From the NCBI RefSeq assembly GCF_003992005.1, contig NZ_RQVL01000015.1, positions 1 to 52,150 on the forward strand: DNA of 52,150 bases, given 5' to 3'. Every line of letters begins with the position of its first letter. The first letter of the stretch is position 1. Shown here piece after piece: positions 29,401-44,400 of the stretch. Position numbers and translations under genes: made by a program. Under the pieces are notes generated by a model. The model did no database searches. It saw nothing but the letters and a program-made list of their open reading frames with translations, and had not been told where the DNA came from. Source of the stretch: Veillonella sp. VA139 (GTDB lineage Bacteria > Bacillota > Negativicutes > Veillonellales > Veillonellaceae).

Positions 29401-32400
29401 TCTGCTACTGAAAATAAACATAAGCTCAATACATTGGTAAACATCGTTGGTGAAGGTGTTACAAAAGATAAAGTCGCTGGTTTCCAATCTGCAAGTGGCA
29501 ATATCCTTGTAAAAGCGGATGGCAACTCTACATTGACTGTGAAAATGAACAAAAACCTTGCTAACATTACCAGCATTACTAATGCAGCTGGTAACGGCAA
29601 AGTTGAGTTTGGTAACAATGGTGTAACTACTTTCAGTAGTGGCAATACTGGCACTGGTGGTACAGATAAAGCAGTATCTATTGATGGTAAACAGGGCTAT
29701 GTGACTGGTTTACAAAATAAAGATTGGGTTGTAGGAACTACGCAGCCAGTATCTGGACGAGCAGCGACGGAAGACCAATTGAAACATGTTAGCGATGTAG
29801 TCAAAGACAAAGCAGATAAAACTGCATTGTGGGACTTGGCCATTGCAAGCGACGATCCAAAAGGTACAAAGGTTACTCCTATGGATGTAACTGGCGATAA
29901 CAAACGGATCATCTTAAAAGGTGAAGGCGGAGTTAAAATCAAGCAACAAGATGGTGTCATTACTATCGGTGCTCCTGAAAGTGGTACAACTACTGATAAA
30001 GATACAATTACTACTGTCAAATCAACAGATAATAGTATTGGAATCACTACATCTGCCACAGACGCACATGCCTATGACTTGGCTGTCAATAAACAAGCTA
30101 TTGTTGACGGTGCTCAATTACCTGTTGTATATACGACAAAAGATGGTAAAAAAGTAACTATCGACAAAGATGGCAAATTCCATACAGTAGATAATCCAGC
30201 GGTAGAGGTAAAAGCAGAAGATGTAGAAACACGCATTCAATCTGCCGGTAAATCTACTACCGATGGCAAAACTATCCTTAATAACGTTGGATCTGCTATT
30301 GATCCGAAACCAGCAGATGGTACGCCAGCTGATACAACTCCTTTCTTGGATAAGTTGAAAAAAGCGAGTGAAACAACGCCAGATGCAGCTGTGAATGTAT
30401 CTGATCTCAAGAAAACATCTGATGCAAGCATTGCGAAAGCTGTGAGTGAAGCCACTACTAAAGGATTAAAATTTGATGCTAATATTGGCGGAGAAAAAAC
30501 AAATCTATTAGGTTCCAAGGTGACTATTAAAGGTACAGCAGATACACCAAAAGATGGAGATACGAATTACGAAGATAAAAACGTATTAACTACGATTGCC
30601 CAAGAAGATGGTAATACTACAGTTACGATTAAGTTGAATAAAGACTTAACGTCTCGTTCTTTAACAACTGAGAAAGTGACTGTGAATAATGAAAAAGGTG
30701 ATGAATCTACTGTAACCGTGGGTTCGAAAGATGGCAAAAACGCAGATGACTCAGTAAAACCTGGTTCTGATGGAAAAGTAACTGTGAACGGTAAAGACGG
30801 ATCTTCTGTTGTAATCAACGGTAAAGATGGATCTATCGGCGCTAACGGTAAGGATGGTACATCTGTTGTTATCAATGGCAAAGATGGTACAATCGGCTTG
30901 ACTGGACCGAAAGGGGCAGATGGAGTTGATGGATCACCAGGCAAATCTATTACTATTGGTGTGAAACCTGGCTATAACAAAGATGACGTACTTGGTAAAG
31001 ACGGCGTGAATGGCAATGACGGTATCACTCGTATCGTTTACAAAGAAGGCGATAAAGAACATCAAGTAGCCACTATGGAAGACGGCATGAAATATGCTGG
31101 TGACAACTATGTGGCAGCAGTAGGTACAACAGCTGAGCAAAACGTAATTACTAAGAAATTGAACAACCGCTTAGACATCATTGGTGGAGCAAAACGAACT
31201 TTCACAACAACAGATAACATCGGCGTGAACAAAACCGATGATGGTAAGTTAAAAGTTCAATTAGCAGAATCCTTAACAGGTATCAATTCCATCTCTGGTA
31301 AAGGAGATACACCATTAACAATTTCTAATGGTGATACAACCATCACGATTACAAAACCAGATGCTACAAAACCAGGGGACAAAGGCACAATCTCTGTAGG
31401 CGGTGCAAAAATCACTAACGTAGCCAATGGCGAAGCCGGTACTGATGCAGTTAACAAATCTCAATTGGATGCTGTTACTTGGAATCTAGGTGCGAAGGAT
31501 AATACAGGTGTTCTTAATAAAGTAACCCCAGATACAACGAATAAACGAGTAGACCTTGTAGGTGCTCACGGTATTTCAGTGACTGCCGACGGTCATACTG
31601 TTACAGTAGATGGAAAACAAATTCTTGACTCCATGCCAGTGGTATACACAGATGAACATGGTAATCGCTTAGTGAAAGCCAATGATGGTAAATACTATAA
31701 AGCAACAGAAGTGAATGCAGATGGTTCTGTTAAGAATGCTGCGGACAATGGTGGCGTGACACCTCAACCAGTGGACAAACCACAAGCACGTCTTGTGAAT
31801 ACAAAGCCAGCTACTGGTAAAACAGATACTACAGATGCGGTTGTGTTCAACAATGTAGCCTCAGTGATCGATCCAACTGGTGCCACAGGTGATGGTAATA
31901 CGACGGCAACAACGGAGTACTTGGATAAATTAAAAACAGCAAGTACGACGAATCCAAATGCAGGGGTTAACGTATTAGACTTGAAACATACATCTGATGC
32001 AAGTATTGCGAAAGCCGTAACTGATGCTACAGATAAGGGCATGAAATACGGAGCAAACTTTGGTTCTACAGTAGCTACAGATAAAGTTGTGACAAATAAA
32101 TTAGGCACTACAGTACATATCTTAGGCTCTTCTAAGGCAACTTCTGATGAAGGGTACAACGATGAAAACGTAGTCACTACTATCGGTCAAGATACAAAGG
32201 GTGACACCACTGTCACTGTGAAGTTGAAAAAAGATTTAAAAACGGAATCCTTGACAACAAATACAGTGATTGTGAAAGGTGAACCAGGTGCGAATGGTAC
32301 AGATAGTAAAGATGCAGTTATTACAGTAGGTGAAAAAGGCGAACCAGGCGCTGATGGACGGGATGGCAAACCAGGTTCTGATGGTACTATCGGCGTGAAT

Positions 32401-35400
32401 GGTAAAGATGGTGCTTCTGTTATCATCAGAGGTAAAGACGGATCTATTGGCTTAACTGGACCGAAAGGGGCAGATGGTGCTCCAGGCAAATCCATCGACA
32501 TTTCTGTGAAACCAGGTTATAACGGCGCTGACGGTGCGGATGGCACACCAGGGGTACGCGGTGAAAAAGGCGTTGACGGCGTAGACGGTATTACCCGTAT
32601 TGTCTACAAAGAAGGCGAGAAAGAACACCAAGTAGCTACCATGGAAGACGGTTTACGTTTCACTGGTAACAATTCTGGCACTGAAAACAAACACAAGCTA
32701 AATACATTAGTGAACATCGTTGGTGAAGGTGTAACAGCAGCTCAAGTGGCTGGTTTCCAATCTGCAAGTGGCAATATTCTGGTACAAGCAGATGGCAAGT
32801 CCACATTGACTGTGAAAATGAACAAAAACCTTGCTAACATCAGCAGTATTACTAATGCAGCTGGGGATGGCAAAGTTGAGTTTGGTAACAATGGTGTAAC
32901 TACTTTTAGTAGTGGCAATAATGCTGCTACAGGTGGTACAGACAAAGTTGTGACTATCAACGGTAAAACTGGTGTGATTACAACGTCGAATACAACGGTT
33001 TCCCCTGATGATGTGACTGTGAAAGCAAATGGAAACAGCACAATTGTTGGTGGCAATACAATTCGTGTGAATGGCACAAATGGTACTGATGGAACTGTAT
33101 CTGGTGGCATTGTGATTGGTAAACAAACCTTAACGGCTACTGCGGACGGTAATCCACCTACTGGAACAACTACAGGTACACCAGGAAATTACATCACTGG
33201 TCTAGGCAACACTACTTGGAATGTGACTAACCCAACCTATGTATCTGGCCGTGCAGCGACAGAAGACCAGTTGAAACATGTTAGTGATGTAGTCAAAGAC
33301 AAAGCAGATAAAACTGCATTGTGGGATTTGGCAGTTAACAATGGTACATCTACAGAGAAAGTAGAACCAAAAGCAACTGGTACAGAAGGCGAAAATAAAC
33401 GAATTATCTTAAAAGGTACAGGCGGAGTTACTATCACGCAAGGCAATGGCGAGATTACTATCGGTGCACCAACAAGTGGTACAGATAGTAATACTGTTAC
33501 AACAGTGACATCTGGAGATACGAAGGTTCTTACTGTAGACGATACAGGAACTAATGGTAATCACGCATACACGTTGAATATTAACAAACAAGCGATTGTT
33601 GACGGTGCTCAATTACCTGTTGTATATACTGATAAAGATGGTAATAAACTTCATATTGGTAATGATGGCAAATTCTACACTGAAGACAATGTTTTAGTAC
33701 CTAATGATAAAGTACAAACACGTATTCAATCTGCAGGTAAATCTACTACCGATGGCAAAACTATCCTAAATAACGTTGGTTCTGCTATAGCAACAACAGA
33801 AGTGCCAGACGGTGCAGGAACTAAAGCAAAACCATCATTCTTGGAACGCTTGGAAGAAGCAGCAAAAGATGGCAACCATCCGAATGCAGCAGTGAATGTA
33901 TCTGACCTTAAGAAAACATCTGATGCGAGCATTACCAAAGCGGTAAGTGAAGCTACTACAAAAGGATTGAAATTCCAAGGTAATACAGGCACTGAAATCA
34001 GCAAGCAGTTAGGCGAAACCCTAAATATTAAAGGGGAAGGAACACTAGCTGGCAATACAGCTGCTAATAATATCCGCACGACTAATAACAATGGAGTGTT
34101 AGAAATTGGTTTGGTAGAATCCTTGACAGGTATCAATTCTATCGCTGGTAAAGGTGGTACTAATCCATTAACTATCTCTAATGGTGGAACGTCTATTACT
34201 ATCAACCCTGGTACTACCACTAAGGATGAGCATAATCAGGATGTGACAACACCAGGTACTATCTCTGTTGGCGGTGCAAAAATCACTGATGTAGAAAATG
34301 GTACAGGCGATAAGGATGCGGTGAACCTATCTCAATTAACTGCAGTTGCGAAGAAAGAGCTACATGTTAAACCAACTACTGATGATTCTAAATATGCAGT
34401 AGATAAGGACGGTAACGTGACATTAACCTATGCTAATGGCAAGGGTGACGATGTTGCAGATACAAAAGCTGTTATCACTGGAGTGGCTAAAAAATCTGAT
34501 TTAGACGCTGTGAAAGAAACAGTAGGTAAAGGTTTGAAATTCAATGCTAATATTGGCGGAGAAAAAACAAATCTATTAGGTTCCAAGGTAACTATCAAAG
34601 GGACAGCTCCTGTGCCAACAGATGATGCGTCTGAAGCAGATAAAAACTATGACGGAAACAATGTATTAACTTCTATTACGCAAGATGGCGATGGTAATAC
34701 GACTGTCACTGTAAAGTTAAACAAAGATTTAACATCTAAATCCTTAACTACAGAAAAAGTGACTGTGAACAATAAAGACGGTAATGATTCTACTGTAGAA
34801 ATTGGTTCTAAAGATGGTAAGGACGCAGAGAATAATCCTAAACCAGGTTCTGATGGAAAAGTAACTGTCACTGGTAAAGATGGTGCTTCTGTTGTGATCA
34901 ACGGTAAAGACGGATCTATTGGCTTAACTGGACCGAAAGGGGCAGACGGAGCGGATGGTACACCAGGTACGCCAGGTAAATCTATTACTATTTCTGTAAA
35001 ACCTGGCTATAACAAAGATGGTGTACAAGGTGAAAAAGGAGTTGACGGCGTAGATGGTATTACTCGTATCGTTTACAAAGAAGGCGATAAAGAACACCAA
35101 GTAGCTACTATGGAAGACGGTATGAAATATGCTGGTGATGATTATAAACCTGCAGAAGGTACAACGGCTGAACAAAATGTGATTGCTAAGAAGTTGAACA
35201 ACCGCTTAGACATCATTGGTGGAGCGGCTCAACCTTTCACAACAACAGATAATATCGGTGTTAATAATGTCGGTGGTAAGCTAAAAGTTCAATTAGCAGA
35301 ATCCTTGAAAGATATTAATTCCATCGCTGGTAAAGGCGGTACTAATCCATTAACTATCTCTAATGGTGGAACAACGATTACCATTAATCCTGGTACTACC

Positions 35401-38400
35401 ACTAAGGATGAGCATAATAAGGATGTGACAACACCAGGTACTATCTCTGTTGGCGGTGCAAAGATCACTGATGTAGAAAATGGTACAGGCGATAAGGATG
35501 CGGTAAACGTATCTCAATTGAACAAATCCATTACAGATTTGAAATCCACGTTAGGTTGGTATGCAACATCGGATGTGGCAGATGGTGGAGAACAAGCAAC
35601 AGGCTCTAATCCAACATCGGAACATGTAACAAACGATGATGAAGTTACTTTCACAGCTGGTAAAAATCTAAAAATCAAGCAAAATGGTAGAAACTTCACA
35701 TACAGCTTGAATGACACTGTGACAGAGTTGAAGAAAGTAGAAGTGAAATCAGACGATGGAACGACTACGATTACTCCTGGCAAAGTCCAAGCGGGTGGCA
35801 TTGTGATTGGTAAACAAACAGTGACTCCAGGTGCCAACGGTGCAGCTCCTACAACAGGTGGTACACCTGAAAATGGCAACTATATCACTGGTCTAGGCAA
35901 CACTACTTGGACAGTGACTAACCCAACCTATGTATCTGGACGTGCAGCGACAGAAGATCAGTTGAAACATGTTAGTGATGTAGTCAAAGACAAAGCAGAT
36001 AAAACTGCATTGTGGGACTTGGCAGTTAAGAATGGTACAGCTACAGACAAAGTAGAACCACAAGCAACTGGCACAGCTGGTGAAAACAAACGGATTATCT
36101 TACAAGGTACTGGTGGTGTAAGTATTACACAAGAAGATGGTGTAGTTACTATTGGTGCACCAACTGGTGGTACAGATAGTAACACTGTTACTACTGTGAC
36201 ATCTGGTGATGAAAGTGTACTCACTGTAAAAGATACTCCGACTGCTACGGTAGATCACGCATACACGTTAACGGTTAATAAACAAGGCATTGTTGACGGG
36301 GCTCAATTACCAGTTGTATATACTGATAAAGATGGTAATAAACTTCATATTGGTAATGATGGCAAATTCTACACTGAAGACAATGTTTTAGTACCTAATG
36401 ATAAAGTACAAACACGTATTCAATCTGCAGCGAAAGATACGAAAGCAGGAGATACTATCCTTAATAACGTTGGTTCTGCTATTGCAACAACAGAAGTACC
36501 AGAGGGTACAGGAACGAAAGCAAATCCATCATTCCTAGAACGGTTAACAGAAGCTGCAAAAGATGGTAACCATCCGAATGCAGCGGTGAATGTATCTGAC
36601 CTCAAGAAAACATCTGATGAAAGTATTGCGAAAGCCGTAAATGATGCTACAGATAAGGGCATGAAATATGCTGGGGATAACTACAAAGCGGCAACGACTA
36701 CAGAAGCTGAGCAAAACGGTATCACTAAGAAATTAGGGGAACAATTACAAATCCTTGGCGGTGCCACAGGCACATTGACTGATAACAACATCGGTGTTAA
36801 CGCAGACGGTGATAAGTTGAAAGTCAAATTAGCAGAATCCTTGACAGGCATCAATTCCATCGCTGGTAAAGGAGATACACCATTAACGATTTCCAATGGT
36901 GATACGACTATCACGATTACAAAACCAGATGCTACAAAACCAGGGGACAAAGGTGCAATCTCTGTAGGTGGAGCGAAAATCACCAATGTAGGAGATGGTA
37001 AAGACGATAAGGATGCGGTAAACGTATCTCAATTGAACAAATCTATTACAGATTTGAAATCCACGTTAGGTTGGTATGCAACATCGGATGTGGCAGATGG
37101 TGGTGAACAAGCAACAGGCTCTAATCCAACATCGGAACATGTAACAAACGATGATGAAGTTACTTTCACAGCTGGTAAAAATCTAAAAATCAAACAAGAT
37201 GGTAGAAACTTTACATACAGCTTGAATGATACAGTGACAGAGTTGAAGAAAGTAGAAGTGAAGTCCGACGATGGAACGACTACGATTACTCCTGGTAAAG
37301 TCCAAGCTGGTGGCATTACGATCGGTAAACAATTTGCGACACCGACAGCGAATGGTCAACCGCCTACAGGTACGATTACAGGTCCTGCAGGTAATTTCAT
37401 CACAGGTCTAGGTAACACAGATTGGAGTATGGAAAATCCTGTGTATGTCACTGGACGTGCTGCTACAGAAGATCAGTTGAAAGCGATTACTACAGCGGTG
37501 AATAAAAAATCCTCTACAGATTATCGCTTGATTCCAAATCCGGATGTGACTGGTGGTGCGTACACAGTAGATAATGCAGGAGAATTGAACCTGACTGTAA
37601 AAGATGATATAACTGGTTTGACTAGCGATATTACATTGAAAAATATTGCGTCCAAAGAATTAGTGGATAAAGGCATGAAATACGGTGCTAATCTTGGTAC
37701 AACAGTGGCAACAAATAAAGTTGTGACAAATAAGTTAGGTACTACAGTGCACATCTTAGGTTCTTCTAAGGCAACATCTGATGAAGGATACAACGATGAA
37801 AACGTGGTAACTACTATTGGTCAAGATACAACGACTGGTGATACAACTGTCACTGTGAAGTTGAAAAAAGATTTGAAATCTGAATCTTTAACAACCAATA
37901 AAGTGGTAGTTCAAGGTACACCAGGTGCACCAGGAGCAGATGGCAAAGATGCGGAAATCATCGTTGGTGAAAAAGGCGAACCAGGTACACCAGGTAAGCC
38001 AGGTAAAGATGGTTCTGACGGAAAAATCGGTGTGAATGGTAAAGACGGTTCTGCAGTGGTTATCAACGGTAAAGACGGATCTATCGGCGCTACAGGCAAA
38101 GATGGTACATCCGTTGTGATCAATGGCAAAGATGGTACAATCGGCTTGACTGGACCGAAAGGTGCAGATGGTACACCAGGTACCCCTGGCAAATCCATCA
38201 ACATTGGAGTAAAACCTGGATACGATACTACAAATCCTGATGGTACTCCGAATGTTCAAGGTAAACATGGTGTAGACGGTTCCGATGGTAAGGATGGTAT
38301 CACTCGTATTGTGTACACAACAACAGTGAAAGACCCTGATACTAATACAGATAAAACTGTTGAACATCAAGTAGCCACTATGGATGATGGTATGAAATAT

Positions 38401-41400
38401 GCTGGTGACGATGGTCAAACAGATGCAACGAAAGTGATTGCTAAGAAATTGAACCAAACTGTAGATATTGTTGGTGGAGCGGCTAAACCTTTCACAGCAA
38501 CAGATAATATCGGTGTTAATAATGTCGATGGTAAGCTAAAAGTTCAATTAGCAGAATCTTTAACAGGCATCAATTCCATCGCTGGCAAAGGTGGTACAAA
38601 CCCATTAACTATTTCCAATGGTGGTACAACGTTGACTATTAACCCTAGTACTACGACTAAGGATGCAGAAGGTCATGATGTAACAACACCGGGTACTATC
38701 TCTGTAGGCGGTGTACGAATTACAGACGTAGCCGATGGCACAAAGGATACTGATGCAGTTAACTTGAGTCAGTTAAAGAAAGTTGTGGCAGCAAATGGTT
38801 CTATTGAAAAGGTAAAAGCTTCGGATGATACTGATAACATTGCTACAGTAAGTCCTGCAAGTCCTGCAACTACATACGGTGCCGCTAATACAGAATATGT
38901 TGTATCTGTTACAAAAACAGCGGTGGCGGATGTAGCGAAGGGTGCAGTAGTTGTGGAATCTGGATCTACGAATGTAACAGTGACGCCAGATACCAAAACA
39001 ACAGGTAAGACTATTTACAAAATAGCTGTGAAAGAAAGTAACCTAGCCGATGGCACGAACACAACCGTGACTGGTACAGGTACACAAGCTGACCCGTATG
39101 AAGTGAATGTAACAGGTGATATCACTAAGATTACTTCTATTACGAACAATGCTGGTAATGGCAAAGTGGAGTTCAAAGCTAATGGAGAAACTACTTTCAG
39201 TAGTGGAGCAACGACTGGAGATACAACGGTTACTATCAATGGTAAAGACGGCAAGGTATCTACTGGCAGTGGTAACACATTGGTTGAGCTTGATGGTAAA
39301 ACTGGTACTGTGAAAGCAGGCGGTATTACTATCGGCGACCAAGTTGTGACAACTACGAAATTGCCTGCTACAGAGCAAAAAGGTAATTATGTAACTGGAT
39401 TAACCAATACGACATGGAATCCAAAAGTAGATGGCATTGTATCTGGTCGAGCAGCGACAGAAGACCAATTGAAACATGTTAGTGATGCTGTGAATGGCAA
39501 AGCAGATAAAACTCAATTGTGGGATTTAGCAGTTAAATCAGGTACGTCTATTACTAATGTAACTCCTCAAGATGGGGCCACCAAAACAGATAACAAACGA
39601 ATTGCTATCGAAGGTGGTTCTGGCGTAAGTGTGACTCAAAAAGATGGGGTCATCACAATTAGTGCACCAAAAGGTTCAGATAGTGATACGGTGACAACCG
39701 TTACATCTAGTGATGGAACTATTACTGTGGGTAACGTAGGTACAGATACGCATGCGTACGATGTAAAAGTAAATGCTAAAAAATTGGGAGAAGCACAAGC
39801 GTTAATCTTTGTAGATGACAACGGTAACCAAGTCTTCAAACAAGCAGATGGTACTTTCAAAGATGCTACAGGCAATGCATATACGGGTACAGTTCATACA
39901 AAAGTAAATACAGTGCAACCTCAACGTGTAGATAACGTCGGCTCTGCTATTGAAACCGCTGTGGTGAAAGATGCTACAGGTGCAGTTAAAACTAACGCTA
40001 CGTACTGGGAAAAATTAGATAAAGCTAATACGGATACTCCGAATGCAGCAGTGAATGTATCTGATCTTAAAAATAACTCTGATGCAGTGATTACAAAAGT
40101 GACAGATACAGGCATGAAATACGGTGCTAATCTTGGTACAACCGTGGCTGCAAATAAAGTAGTAACAAATAAATTAGGCACTACAGTGCACATCTTAGGT
40201 TCTTCTAAGGCCACATCTGATGAAGGATACAACGATGAAAACGTGGTAACTACTATTGGTCAAGATACAACGACTGGTGATACCACTGTCACTGTGAAGT
40301 TGAAAAAAGATTTGAAATCTGAATCTTTAACAACCAATAAAGTGGTAGTTCAAGGTACTCCAGGTACACCAGGTGCTGATGGCCGACCAGGTACAGATGG
40401 CAAAGATGCGGAAATCATCGTTGGTGAAAAAGGCGAACCAGGTACACCAGGTAAAGACGGTTCTGACGGAAAAATTGGTGTCAACGGTAAAGACGGTGCT
40501 TCCGTTGTCATTAATGGCAAAGATGGCACAATCGGATTGACTGGACCAACTGGACCGAAAGGTGCTGATGGTACACCAGGTACGCCTGGCAAATCCATCA
40601 ACATTGGAGTAAAACCTGGATATAATACTACAAATCCTGATGGCACTCCGAATGTACAAGGCAAAAATGGTGTAGACGGTGCTGACGGTAAAGACGGTAT
40701 CACTCGTATTGTGTACACAACAACAGTGAAAGACCCTGATACTAATACAGATAAAACTGTTGAACATCAAGTAGCGACCATGGACGACGGCATGAAATAT
40801 GCTGGTGACGACGGTCAAACAGATGCAACGAAAGTGATTGCTAAGAAATTGAACCAAACTGTAGATATTGTTGGTGGCGCGACAGGCACATTAACGGATA
40901 AAAACATTGGTGTAAACAATGTGAATGGCAAGTTAAAAGTCCAATTGGCTAGCGACTTAACAGGCATTAATTCTATTACAAATGGTGCAAACTCTGGCAA
41001 AGTGGAGTTCGGTAACAATGGTGTGACTACTTTCAGCAGCAGTGCAACAACGGGAGATACAACGGTTACTATCAACGGTAAAGACGGCAAGGTATCCACT
41101 GGTACTGGTAACACATTGGTTGAGCTTGATGGTAAAGCTGGTACTGTGAAGGCAGGCGGTATTACGATTGGGGACCAAGTTGTGACAACTACGAAATTGC
41201 CTGCTACAGAGCAAAAAGGTAACTACGTAACTGGATTAACTAACACAACATGGAATCCAAAAGCAGATGGCATTGTATCTGGTCGTGCAGCCACAGAAGA
41301 TCAGTTGAAAGCAATTCAAGATCAAGTGAATGGTGGAAAATTATCCTTCGGAGCTAATCTTCCTGCTACAGTAGGTGGTCCAAAAGTCGTTGAAAATGCC

Positions 41401-44400
41401 CTTGGCTCTACCGTGAATATCGTGGGTACGGCAGATGTAAAAGATGACGACAACTATGATGGCAACAACGTAGTGACTACCATTGAAAAAGATGCAACTA
41501 CAGGCAACTCGAAAGTTACAATTAAGTTGAACAAAGATTTGAAATCTCAGTCTGTAACAACCAATAAAGTGGTGGTTCAAGGTACTCCTGGTACACCAGG
41601 TAAGGATGCTGAAATCGTCGTTGGTGAAAATGGCAAGGATGGTAAAGATGGCAATCCAGGTACACCAGGATCTGACGGAAAAATCGGCGTTAACGGTAAA
41701 GATGGTTCCTCTGTTGTCATCAACGGTAAAGACGGATCTATCGGATTGACTGGACCGAAAGGGGCAGATGGAAAACCAGGCAAATCTATCAACATTGGCA
41801 TGAAAGATGGCTATAATGGTGAAGATGGTAAAGATGGTGTTCCAGGTGTTCGTGGCGAAAAGGGTGTTGACGGTAAAGACGGCATCACTCGTATCGTATA
41901 CAAAACAATCGTGAAAGACCCTACTACTAATACTGAAACAACAGTAGAACGTCAAGTGGCTACCATGGATGATGGCTTACGCTTCGCTGGTAACAATTCT
42001 GATACAGTGAACAAACATCGCTTGAACACAGTGGTGAACATCGTTGGTGAAGGCGTGGATAAAGACAAAGTAGATGACTTCAAGTCTGCTAGCGGTAATA
42101 TCCTTGTAAAAGCTGATGGAAAGACAACGATGACAGTATCTTTGAACAAAGACCTTAGCAATATTACCAGCATTACTAATAAAGCTGGCAATGGCAAAGT
42201 TGAGTTCAAAGCGAATGGAGAAACTACTTTCAGTAGTGGAACAGCAGGCGATACTACTGTGATTATCAACGGTAAAGACGGTAAGGTGTCCACTGGTACT
42301 GGTAACACATTGGTTGAGCTTGATGGTAAAGCTGGTACGGTGAAAGCAGGCGGTATTACGATTGGGGACCAAGTTGTGACAACTACGAAACGACCTGCTA
42401 CAGAGCAAAAAGGTAATTACGTAACTGGATTAACTAATACAACGTGGAATCCAAAAGCAGATGGCATTGTATCTGGACGTGCAGCCACAGAAGATCAGTT
42501 GAAAGCTGTGTCTGACACAACGAATGCGGTAGCGAATAATACAATCCAATTTGGTGCAGATAATGCGTCGAAAACGGATACACAAGCCTTGAACAAACAA
42601 GGTGGTATCGCTTTCAATATTACTGGTGGTGCAGATAAAAATAAATTATCTGATAACAATATCGGTGTGAATGCCAATGGTTCTACTGTGGAAGTGAAAT
42701 TAGCGAAAGAATTGAAAGGCTTAACAAGTGCTGAATTTGCTAGCGCTGATGGTAAATCCACAACAAAAGTAGAAGGTGGCAAAGTAACCACTACAGATGG
42801 TACAACTACAACTGTGACTGGACCTAACGGCATCACAATTAAACCATCGAATGGCACAGGTACTAGCGTATCCTTAACAAATGCTGGATTAGATAATGGC
42901 GGTAACAAAATCACGAATGTGGCGGAAGGTACAGATGGTACGGATGCTGTCAATGTAAATCAGTTGAAATCTGCAACGAATAACATTGTGAATACTGGTA
43001 TGAAGTATGGTGCCAACCTTGGTGTGGATGGTAAACCTAATGTGGTATCTAATAAATTAGGAAGTACGTTGAACATTGTGGGTACCGCTAATGTAGCTGC
43101 TGATGACAACTATGATGGCAACAACGTAGTGACAACGGTTAAACAAACCGATGATGGCAATACAACAGTAACTGTGAAGTTGAACAAAGATTTGACATCG
43201 AAATCCTTATCTACTACCACTATCACTGTGAAAGGTGAAGATGGTAAGGACGGCAAGCCTGGCAAAGATGCTGAAATCACGGTTGGTGAAAAAGGCGAAA
43301 AAGGTGAAGCTGGCAAAGATGGTAAACCAGGTTCTGATGGCAAAATCGGCGTAAACGGTAAAGATGGTTCTGCAGTTGTTATCAACGGCAAAGACGGTTC
43401 TATCGGCTTGAATGGTAAAGATGGTGCAAACGGTCTGACTATTAAAGGTGATAAGGGTGCTAATGGCGTTGATGGCACGAATGGTGTAAACGGTAAGGAT
43501 GGTATGACTCGTATCGTATATGAAACGATACATAAAGATCCTACAGATCCTACGAAAGATACTGTTAAAACGCATGAAGTGGCAACCATGGACGACGGCA
43601 TGAAATATGCTGGTGACGATGCACAAGGCACTGACAAATCCAAGGTCATCGCTAAGAAATTGAACCAAACGGTAGATATTGTTGGTGGTGCGACAGGCAC
43701 ATTAACGGACAACAACATTGGTGTAAACAATGTAGGTGGCAAGTTAAAAGTTCAATTGGCTAGTGAATTAACTAATATCAACTCTATTACTAATGGTACT
43801 GGCGCTGGTAAAGTTGAGTTCAAAGCGAATGGAGAAACTACTTTCAGTAGTGGCACAACAGGTGATAAAACTGTTACTATCAACGGTAAAAACGGCACTA
43901 TCGCTACAGGCAATGCTACGGTGGATACTAATGGCTTTACTGTGGAAGCTGGTAGTGACAAAACTACAGTGACCAAAGCGGGTACAGCGGTCACAGATGG
44001 TACGAATACAACCTCTGTGGGAGCAACAACTATTCGTGTGAATGGTACGAATGGTACTGGCGGAGCTGTTACCGATGGCATTGTCATTGGTAAACAAACT
44101 GTGACTCCTACGAATGACGGAAAAGCTGCACCGGCAGGAACGAAAGGGACAGATGGTAATTTCATCACAGGTCTTGGCAATACGACTTGGGATGTAACGA
44201 ATCCGAAATTTGTATCTGGTCGTGCGGCAACGGAAGATCAATTGCTAGCGGTAAGCAAACAGTTCACTGGCGGACGTCAGTTCGTGGCTGATACTGTGAA
44301 AGACGGCAAAGATCTAGTGGCTACGGTAGGTCTTGGTGAAACATTAGCCATCAAAGGCGGAGCTAAGAAACTCACCGAAAATAATATCGGTGTAGAACTG

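Larger units (their letters stand above)
26930..43520 (+). repeat. Nine collagen-like Gly-X-Y blocks in the adhesin stalk
   Basis: Blocks lie at about 26930-27150, 29058-29320, 30720-31025, 32275-32595, 34800-35060, 37915-38305, 40350-40705, 41580-41890 and 43228-43505. Typical units are GKDG, GPKGADG, GTPGTPGKS and NGKDGS. Each ends in the conserved exit (I/M)TRIVY. Charged Lys-Asp/Glu triplets, which stabilise bacterial collagen helices without hydroxyproline, dominate. Blocks share the phrase VVINGKDG, so they spread by duplication. Confidence 0.85.

Noticed and set aside
26930-43520. Possible CRISPR-like or satellite repeats
   Set aside because: Repeats are in frame, encode Gly-X-Y and stalk modules, and lack constant repeat-spacer geometry; no cas genes are present.
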